From: an uncultured Flavobacteriales bacterium
Lineage (GTDB): Bacteria; Bacteroidota; Bacteroidia; Flavobacteriales_D; Sanyastnellaceae
NCBI GenBank assembly: GCA_938003665.1
Contig: CALKYI010000348.1
Coordinates: forward strand, 1-5,949
Direction: 5' to 3'
DNA length: 5,949 bases
The notes below the pieces were generated by a model, which saw nothing but the letters and a program-made list of their open reading frames with translations, was not told the DNA's origin and did not search any database. Positions 1 through 4,895 of this stretch are shown here, piece after piece (position 1 is the stretch's first letter; the number at the start of each line of letters is the position of its first letter). The translations under genes and the position numbers were made by a program.

Positions 1-426
1 CCCTTCGAGGGCCTTGAGGAGGGACCCCACACCCTCGAGTTGGTGGTTTGGGATGTGCAAAACAACAAGGGCAGCGCAGAAGTGGACTTCATTGTTGCCC
101 CGAGTTTGGAAGCGGCCATTGGCTCCGTCTTGGCCTATCCCAATCCGTCGGCTACAGGGTTCAACTTTAACATTGAACACAACATCGCGTGCGCTGATGC
201 GCAATACGTTCTGGAAGTGTTCTCGGCCGCTGGTGCGCTGGTGCACCGCCGGGAGGCAGCATGGCACGCCGATGGTTTTCGCGACAATTCCGTCCGTTGG
301 GACCAGCGGAATGACGCTACTGGATCGGCCGTGTCAGCTGGTGTGTACATCTTCCGATTGACCTTGGTGCCTGAATCGGGTGCCGCGGCACAATATTCTG
401 ACCAGTTAGTCGTTATCCGTCCGTAA
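1..426 (+). CDS. porU: T9SS C-terminal-signal peptidase/sortase PorU, 3' end only
   Basis: This is the last 141 codons of a gene that begins before the window; the frame is open from base 1 and stops with TAA at 424-426. PorU is the cell-surface gingipain-like cysteine protease of the type IX secretion system that cleaves the C-terminal signal from cargo and links cargo to the surface. The catalytic domain lies outside the window. What is visible is the end of the protein: a beta-rich segment with HTLELVVWDVQNNKG (residues 10-24 of the fragment), very like the end of PorU proteins, then YPNPSATGF and a FlgD/T9SS-type beta-sandwich ending in QLVVIRP. The YPNP module alone would also fit an ordinary T9SS cargo protein, but the HTL..WD..NN segment and the porV gene 45 bases downstream favour PorU. 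The pairing with porV is known in several Bacteroidota. Confidence is limited only by truncation. Confidence 0.85.
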   Translation, partial: PFEGLEEGPHTLELVVWDVQNNKGSAEVDFIVAPSLEAAIGSVLAYPNPSATGFNFNIEHNIACADAQYVLEVFSAAGALVHRREAAWHADGFRDNSVRWDQRNDATGSAVSAGVYIFRLTLVPESGAAAQYSDQLVVIRP

Positions 427-471
427 CCAAATGATGTCTTTTTGCGTTTACTTTGCGCTACCCCGACAACG

Positions 472-1728
472 ATGAAAGAGATGAAAGCTTTTGTGTGTAA
501 AATGGCCGCCGCTGCAATGCTAGTGCTAGCGGTTGGTTCTGCAAGCGCCCAGTTGACCCCAGGAGAGGTATCTCAGCAGGTGCAGCTGAACACCATTACG
601 ACGGCCGTGCCGTTCTTGATGATTGCTCCGGACTCTCGTTCGGGGGCCCTCGGCGATGCAGGTGTTGCGCTCTCACCCGACGGTAACAGCCTGCACTGGA
701 ATCCGGCCAAGATGGCCTTCGTTACCGATGAGGTTGAATTCAGCCTGGCGTATGCGCCTTGGTTGCGTGCACTCGTGGACGACATGAACCTGGCCTACCT
801 CTCCGCGGTTCGACGCATCGACAAGCGTTCAGCGTGGGGCGGTGCACTCCGCTACTTCAGCTTGGGCAACATCACCTTCACGGACGAGACGGGCACAACC
901 ATCCGCGATTTTCAACCCGCTGAGTTCAGCTTGGATGTCGGGTATAGCCAGAAATTGAGTGACCGATTCAGCGGTGGCATTGCCGGCCGATTCATCAATT
1001 CGAACCTCACGGGTGGGACAAACGTGCTCGGTGCGAACTCGAAGCCGGGCCGTTCCGTTGCGGTCGATGTCAGTGCATTCTACACGAATCCCCGCGCAAA
1101 GTTCCGTGGCAAGGACGCTGAGTTCAATTGGGGCATGTGCATTTCGAACATTGGCGCGAAGATGAGCTACAGCGAATCAGCAGAACGCGATTTCATTCCC
1201 ACCAACTTAAAAACAGGCGCGGCGTTGAAAATTCTCGTAGACGATTATAACAGCCTGACGTTCACAGCCGATGTCAACAAATTGCTGGTGCCGACGACTC
1301 CTATCTACGATCAAGAAAGCGGTACATCCATTGTCAGCGGTTACGACCCCAATGTGGGTGTGGCTACGGGCATGATCCAGAGTTTTTATGATGCGCCCGG
1401 CGTCGTCAACTTCAATGAGGATGGAACCTACGCCGTTGAAGACGGCAGCATCTTCCGCGAAGAATTGCGTGAATTCAACATCGGTGGTGGGGTCGAGTAC
1501 TTGTTCAACGATGCCTTTGCTTTCCGCACCGGCTTTTTCAATGAGCATTACTCCAAAGGTGCCCGTCAGTTCATCACGTTGGGAGCCGGTATCAAGTACA
1601 CTGTATTCACGGTGGATTTGAGCTACCTGATTTCTACGCGACAGCAGAATCCGCTGGCCAATACCCTCCGCTTCACCCTGCGGTTGCAGTTCTCAGATTT
1701 GGCACAGGCCACGGAAATCGCCGACTAA
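472..1728 (+). CDS. porV: Type IX secretion outer-membrane shuttle protein PorV (LptO)
   Basis: PorV is a FadL-family outer-membrane beta-barrel that collects T9SS cargo from the translocon and delivers it to PorU. From the ATG at 472 the product is 418 aa, a usual family length. A signal peptide is clear: a short charged start, hydrophobic residues 11-22, and a likely cut in ASA|QL after residue 26. The mature N-terminus carries the PorV hallmark TAVPFLMIAPDSRSGALGD followed by NSLHWNPAKMAF. Alternating barrel strands fill the rest, and the C-terminus has the strand LRFTLRLQF before a short tail. An in-frame ATG at 481 would give an equally good signal peptide; the TTG at 442 adds ten residues that do not look like signal sequence. 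The gene follows porU by 45 bases with no terminator, and ispF starts four bases after its stop, so all three are probably one transcript. Confidence 0.93.
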   Translation: MKEMKAFVCKMAAAAMLVLAVGSASAQLTPGEVSQQVQLNTITTAVPFLMIAPDSRSGALGDAGVALSPDGNSLHWNPAKMAFVTDEVEFSLAYAPWLRALVDDMNLAYLSAVRRIDKRSAWGGALRYFSLGNITFTDETGTTIRDFQPAEFSLDVGYSQKLSDRFSGGIAGRFINSNLTGGTNVLGANSKPGRSVAVDVSAFYTNPRAKFRGKDAEFNWGMCISNIGAKMSYSESAERDFIPTNLKTGAALKILVDDYNSLTFTADVNKLLVPTTPIYDQESGTSIVSGYDPNVGVATGMIQSFYDAPGVVNFNEDGTYAVEDGSIFREELREFNIGGGVEYLFNDAFAFRTGFFNEHYSKGARQFITLGAGIKYTVFTVDLSYLISTRQQNPLANTLRFTLRLQFSDLAQATEIAD

Positions 1729-1732
1729 GTCC

Positions 1733-2212
1733 ATGGCGTTTCGGATCGGTTACGGTTACGATGTGCACCAGCTGGCAGAAGGGGAACCCTTCTGGTTGGG
1801 CGGCATTGAAGTCCCCCATACCCATGGGGCAGTTGGGCACAGCGATGCGGATGTGTTGCTCCACGTGATTTGTGACGCCCTCCTTGGCGCTTTGGCCCTG
1901 CGGGACATCGGTTATCATTTTCCCGATACGGACCCCCAGTACAAAGGAATTGACTCCAAAAAGCTCCTCCAGCATACCTACGACCTCGTAACGCAAGCCG
2001 GTTGGTCATTGGGCAATGTGGACTGCACCATTTGCTTACAACGTCCTAAGGTGGGGCCGCACGTGGATGCCATGCGCCAGTGCATTGCTGGCCTCATGGG
2101 TGTAGAATTGCACCAAGTCAGCATCAAGGCGACAACCACCGAAAAGCTTGGATTTGTCGGGCGTGAAGAGGGCGTGAGTGCACACGCCGTTGTTTTGTTG
2201 GAGAAGGCTTAA
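1733..2212 (+). CDS. ispF: 2-C-methyl-D-erythritol 2,4-cyclodiphosphate synthase IspF
   Basis: IspF converts 4-diphosphocytidyl-2-C-methyl-D-erythritol 2-phosphate to the 2,4-cyclodiphosphate with release of CMP, in the cytosolic MEP pathway to isoprenoids. The 159-aa product is the normal full length. The N-terminal RIGYGYDVH supplies the metal ligands Asp10 and His12, GHSDADV at 35-41 leads to the third ligand His44, RDIGYHFPDTDP at 57-68 is the conserved substrate segment, and TTTEKLGFVGREEG at 134-147 is the conserved cytidine-side motif. Nothing essential is missing, so the enzyme should be active as the usual homotrimer. The ATG lies four bases after the porV stop, suggesting coupled translation, although the two proteins have no known functional tie. 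The TAA at 2210-2212 overlaps the stop of the opposing DUF4956 gene. Confidence 0.97.
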   Translation: MAFRIGYGYDVHQLAEGEPFWLGGIEVPHTHGAVGHSDADVLLHVICDALLGALALRDIGYHFPDTDPQYKGIDSKKLLQHTYDLVTQAGWSLGNVDCTICLQRPKVGPHVDAMRQCIAGLMGVELHQVSIKATTTEKLGFVGREEGVSAHAVVLLEKA

Positions 2213-2222
2213 CGGCCGCCTT
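2204..2222. other. Tail-to-tail junction with overlapping stop codons
   Basis: The ispF stop (TAA, 2210-2212) and the DUF4956 stop (TAA on the minus strand, 2211-2209) overlap within one palindromic TTAA at 2209-2212. The only inverted repeat I see here is AAGGC (2204-2208) with GCCTT (2218-2222), a five-pair stem with a nine-base loop. No T-run follows on either strand, so I do not call it a terminator. The two opposing transcripts probably run into each other's genes unless a factor-dependent stop exists. Confidence 0.7.
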
Positions 2223-2817
2223 GGCTTTCGAAATGTCCCGGTTGGGCATCCCCGTCGAAGTGCACCTTGATGACCGCGGTGTCGCGCAACAAGTCCACCT
2301 TACCAATCTCAATGCGGATGATGGAAACACCGGTGCGCTGCTGCAGGTCACGAATCAATTCATCACGACGTCCTTCCGCTAGCAAATCGACGCGATCGTA
2401 AATCACCACTTTCGTGGCCAGGTGGCGAATCGCCCACAAGCGGTCCAAGATGAACGTGATGGTCCAGACGGCGACGTTGGCGGCACCTACGGCAATCCAT
2501 CCAGTGGCAGCAGGTGCAAGCGCGTTAAGGACGGACAACGCAATGACGATGAACAGGTAGGTCATCTCCCGAATCGGAATGGCATCGGTTCGGTAACGGA
2601 TGATGCCGAATATGGCGAAGAGCCCCAGCGCAAAAGCCAGATCAATCTCTACGGCCATGAGCAGGTTGCACAGCAAGTAGACGGCGGACGAGACCAAAAT
2701 GAACGAGAAAACGTAATCTCTGCGCTTCGAAATGACGTGGTAGATGCCGAGGACGAGTACAAGGCAAGACACCAAGTTCCCGGCAAATGGGATGAGCAGA
2801 TTCAACACGTTATCCAT
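2209..2817 (-). CDS. DUF4956 family membrane protein, partner of a VTC-domain protein
   Basis: The 202-aa product is a membrane protein with about four to five predicted helices in its first 125 residues (roughly 6-28, 35-55, 60-74, 85-103 and 107-125). The segment GLFAIFGIIRYRT (65-77) followed by PIREMTYLF (81-89) is the hallmark of the DUF4956 family; its charged residues next to a helix suggest a functional polar site. Residues about 130-202 are soluble, with a beta-alpha-beta pattern and probably cytosolic. The ATG is four bases after the stop of the VTC-domain gene, so the two are almost certainly co-translated. No biochemical function for DUF4956 is known to me; recurrent pairing with VTC-domain genes in bacteria suggests a role in polyphosphate synthesis or movement across the membrane, which is inference. 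Its stop overlaps that of ispF. Confidence 0.87.
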   Translation of the reverse strand: MDNVLNLLIPFAGNLVSCLVLVLGIYHVISKRRDYVFSFILVSSAVYLLCNLLMAVEIDLAFALGLFAIFGIIRYRTDAIPIREMTYLFIVIALSVLNALAPAATGWIAVGAANVAVWTITFILDRLWAIRHLATKVVIYDRVDLLAEGRRDELIRDLQQRTGVSIIRIEIGKVDLLRDTAVIKVHFDGDAQPGHFESQGGR

Positions 2818-2821
2818 CGCT

Positions 2822-3601
2822 TCAATGTAAGTTTTCCCTCATACGCCGGACGCGTTTCATCACCGAACGGTACGTTCGAGGGGGCAGGTTAGGGTTCAAA
2901 AGTAACATACCAACCACATACTTGGACATGCTCGTCCTTCTTCCTAGGGGAGTATACTCGAATTTGAAGTGCTCCAGCGCCTGGAGCAGGGGTGAATTGC
3001 GGTTGATGCGTTCTTGCTTCACTTCCATGATGCACAGGTCGCCAAGCCCTTCTTCTTTATTGCTAGAGCGAAATACAATATCGGTGTCAACGGTAATGCG
3101 TTCAGCTTGGTCATTGGAAACCAGGGTGAAACGATTGAAGTGACAAGTGACCTCAGAGAGTTCTGGGTCTCCGTACTTGTAGTGGCTGCTGAGAAATTGC
3201 GATTCTTCAGGCGTCAGGTCGCGTTCAATTCCGGATGCCGCGTCGCGCTCGATGCGGGCCTTGACCGTGCGTCCGTGCACGGTTTTTTCTTTGACCTCGA
3301 GGAAGCTGCGCAGGTTGCTGCCGTATTGGCGGATCCTGGCTTTGAAGCGGATGTTGCGGCCGCGAGTGTGCTCGTTCAGAGAACTCTGACTTGCGGTTTC
3401 AATGAAACGGTTCCGGTATTCGGTTTGCCGCGCGCCATCCACCTCCAAGATTCTGTAGGCGTCTTTGACGGCATCAACCAATTGCGGCACCCAGTCTCGG
3501 TGAATCAGGTACTTCTGATCCAATCGGCTCATGAGTTCAGCCCCCTCGATTTCGGAGAGTGAGATGGGGGGGAGGGATGCAAGGGCGGTTTCCAGGTTCA
3601 A
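2822..3601 (-). CDS. VTC-domain protein, putative polyphosphate polymerase
   Basis: This belongs to the VTC family, named after the yeast vacuolar transporter chaperone whose tunnel domain makes polyphosphate from ATP. With the TTG at 3601 as start it is 259 aa. Basic and acidic residues expected to line the tunnel are present: the SRLDQKY motif with Lys30, RFKARIR at 85-91, FLEVKEK with Glu102, GRTVKAR at 110-116, NRFTLV with Arg157, ERITVDTDI with Arg168, MEVKQE with metal-binding-type Glu193, and SKYVVGM with Lys227. The tail is rich in Arg and Lys. There is no SPX domain and no membrane segment; the DUF4956 gene directly downstream may provide the latter. No ATG precedes the conserved core: the first in-frame ATG is inside it. 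TTG at 3601 gives MNLETALASLPPISL, matching the usual start of the family; TTG at 3673 would add 24 unremarkable residues. Activity as a polymerase is inferred from the family; CYTH-like phosphatases are more distant relatives. Confidence 0.85.
   Translation of the reverse strand: MNLETALASLPPISLSEIEGAELMSRLDQKYLIHRDWVPQLVDAVKDAYRILEVDGARQTEYRNRFIETASQSSLNEHTRGRNIRFKARIRQYGSNLRSFLEVKEKTVHGRTVKARIERDAASGIERDLTPEESQFLSSHYKYGDPELSEVTCHFNRFTLVSNDQAERITVDTDIVFRSSNKEEGLGDLCIMEVKQERINRNSPLLQALEHFKFEYTPLGRRTSMSKYVVGMLLLNPNLPPRTYRSVMKRVRRMRENLH
3566..3572. repeat. Seven-base G/C homopolymer near the VTC gene start
   Basis: Seven consecutive G bases on the plus strand (seven C on the coding strand) lie about ten codons into the VTC-domain gene, spanning the LPPIS codons. 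Such runs are prone to slippage in replication and to sequencing error. Loss of one base would join the VTC frame to an ATG-started frame beginning at 3731. There is no evidence in this single sequence that the tract varies. Confidence 0.6.
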
Positions 3602-3728
3602 GGCTGAAAAGGTACGAAAAACGGACAGATCTGCTCGATTGCAGCCCGCACAGACCGGTCGGCTTGATTCCAAGCTGACCCGAAATTTTTCGTGTACCTA
3701 ATACACTACATGGCACCGGCAATATGGC

Positions 3729-3758
3729 CATCGAAATCCGGGTGTCAAATCATCGAAA
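3729..3758. repeat. Direct repeat CATCGAAA, 22-base period, upstream of pdhA
   Basis: CATCGAAA occurs exactly at 3729-3736 and again at 3751-3758, a 22-base period close to two DNA helical turns. A shorter related TCGAA follows at 3761-3765. The copies sit just upstream of and across the expected -33 area of the pdhA promoter and in the shared divergent region with the VTC gene. A binding site for a dimeric regulator is possible; with only two exact copies of eight bases, chance is not excluded. Confidence 0.35.
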
Positions 3759-3767
3759 AGTCGAACC

Positions 3768-3775
3768 TATATTTG
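3768..3775 (+). promoter_or_regulatory. Putative Bacteroidota -7 promoter box for pdhA
   Basis: TATATTTG matches the Bacteroidota sigma-factor -7 consensus TAnnTTTG exactly. It lies 21 bases before the pdhA ATG, which would put transcription start at about 3781-3783 and leave a short 5' leader. No TTG is found at the expected -33 distance, so the promoter may be weak alone or need an activator. No equally good box is visible on the minus strand for the VTC gene. Confidence 0.55.
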
Positions 3776-3796
3776 CACTCCTAGACTTATTAAACC

Positions 3797-4861
3797 ATGT
3801 CTACTAGCACACCTACAACCCCGGCCAAAGCCAAGGCAAAAGCGCCGAAGAAGGCCGCCAAGAAAGCCGCGTCTGTACCGCACTCCAAGGAGGTTTACCA
3901 GCGGTGGTTCCGCGACATGTACCTCATGCGCAAGTTTGAGGAGCGTTGTGGTCAGCTTTACATCCAACAAAAATTCGGAGGATTCTGCCACTTGTACATT
4001 GGACAAGAAGCAATCCTCGCAGGCATTTCTGAAGCCATCCGTCCAACCGATCGGATGATCACGGCATACCGCGATCACGCTCACCCCTTGGTACTTGGCA
4101 CGGACCCGAAATTTGTGATGGCTGAATTGTACGGTCGTCGCACCGGCACGAGCAAGGGCAAGGGTGGTTCCATGCACATGTTCGACAAGGAGCGCAATCT
4201 GTTTGGAGGGCACGGAATTGTTGGTGGACAAATCGGACTGGGTGCAGGCATTGCTTTCGCAGATAAGTACCGAAACGAGGACCACGTGACGCTCTGTTTC
4301 TTCGGTGATGGTGCAGCTCGACAAGGCATCTTGCATGAGACCTTCAACATGGCGATGACCTGGAAGTTGCCGGTTATCTTCATCGTGGAGAACAACAAAT
4401 ACGCGATGGGTACGTCCGTTGAGCGCACGTCCAACGTGACCGACTTGGAGCGATTGGGTGCCAGCTACCGCATGCCTTCGGCCACGGTGGATGGGATGAG
4501 CCCCGAGGCAGTGCACGACGCCATCAAGGAAGCTGCCGAGCGCGGCCGAAAGGGCGAGGGCCCCACGTTGCTCGACATTCAAACCTACCGCTACAAAGGA
4601 CACTCGATGTCCGATCCTCAGAAGTACCGAACCAAAGAGGAGCTCAGCGAATACCAGGAACAAGATCCGATTGAGCACGTCCGCAAGGTGCTTATCGACC
4701 AAGGGTGGAACACTGCGGAAGAATTAAAGGCTGTGGAGAAGGAGGTAAAAGCACAGGTGGAAGAGTCCATTGCCTTCGCGGAAGAAAGCCCGTACCCAGA
4801 GGCCAGCGAATTGTACGAGGACGTCTACGCGACAACCGACTACCCCTTCGTCCGCGATTGA
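3797..4861 (+). CDS. pdhA: Pyruvate dehydrogenase E1 component, alpha subunit
   Basis: PdhA with E1-beta forms the thiamine-diphosphate enzyme that decarboxylates pyruvate and transfers acetyl to the lipoyl group of E2. The product is 354 aa. Residues 32-354 align with E1-alpha throughout: GGFCHLYIGQEA (61-72), AYRDHAHPL (90-98), SKGKGGSMHMF (119-129), the ThDP/Mg motif starting GDG at 170-172 and ending in Asn199-Asn200, and the active-site loop YRYKGHSMSDP (264-274) with catalytic-type His269. Residues 2-28 are an added Thr/Pro then Lys/Ala-rich tail that bacterial E1-alpha proteins of this type usually lack. The ATG at 3797 is preferred because it follows the -7 box by 21 bases; no other ATG occurs before residue 41, which is inside the conserved domain. 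The E2 gene follows after 34 bases, presumably in the same transcript; no E1-beta gene lies between them. Confidence 0.95.
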   Translation: MSTSTPTTPAKAKAKAPKKAAKKAASVPHSKEVYQRWFRDMYLMRKFEERCGQLYIQQKFGGFCHLYIGQEAILAGISEAIRPTDRMITAYRDHAHPLVLGTDPKFVMAELYGRRTGTSKGKGGSMHMFDKERNLFGGHGIVGGQIGLGAGIAFADKYRNEDHVTLCFFGDGAARQGILHETFNMAMTWKLPVIFIVENNKYAMGTSVERTSNVTDLERLGASYRMPSATVDGMSPEAVHDAIKEAAERGRKGEGPTLLDIQTYRYKGHSMSDPQKYRTKEELSEYQEQDPIEHVRKVLIDQGWNTAEELKAVEKEVKAQVEESIAFAEESPYPEASELYEDVYATTDYPFVRD

Positions 4862-4895
4862 TAAAACGACGAGTAGAACACGACATACTTTTACA

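Larger units (their letters stand above)
3602..3796. other. Divergent intergenic region between VTC gene and pdhA
   Basis: This stretch of 195 bases (123 if the VTC gene starts at 3673) separates two divergent genes and must hold both promoters. It contains the pdhA -7 box and the CATCGAAA repeats. A small palindrome CGAAA-TT-TTTCG is at 3681-3692. On the minus strand TACCTTTT (3614-3607) resembles a -7 box but lies only five bases before the TTG at 3601, so it would demand a nearly leaderless message. No terminator or RNA gene is apparent. Confidence 0.6.

Noticed and set aside
448..455. TTACTTTG as a possible -7 box before porV
   Set aside because: It departs from TAnnTTTG at one base, has no -33 partner, and sits inside a probable porU-porV transcript.
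431..475. A 14-codon frame with tandem ATG whose TGA overlaps the porV ATG at 472
   Set aside because: It could be a leader peptide coupled to porV, but it is too short to judge, has no recognisable attenuator structure and overlap by chance is likely.
2422..2892. A 156-codon plus-strand frame antisense to the DUF4956 gene
   Set aside because: Its composition is charged and low in pattern, and the opposite strand encodes a clear membrane protein with the family motif.
3014..3562. A 182-codon plus-strand frame antisense to the VTC-domain gene
   Set aside because: The minus-strand frame has conserved VTC motifs in order; the plus frame has none and no promoter.
3640..3673. A Cys-X-X-Cys pair in the longest reading of the VTC N-terminus
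   Set aside because: It lies in the extra 24 residues before the likely TTG start at 3601 and is probably not translated.
3767..4702. A 311-codon open frame on the minus strand across pdhA
   Set aside because: It lies antisense to a gene with every E1-alpha motif, has no recognisable domain, and reflects codon bias of the real gene.
4886..4893. TACTTTTA as a possible -7 box before pdhC
   Set aside because: It is only two bases before the ATG, leaving no room for a normal transcription start.
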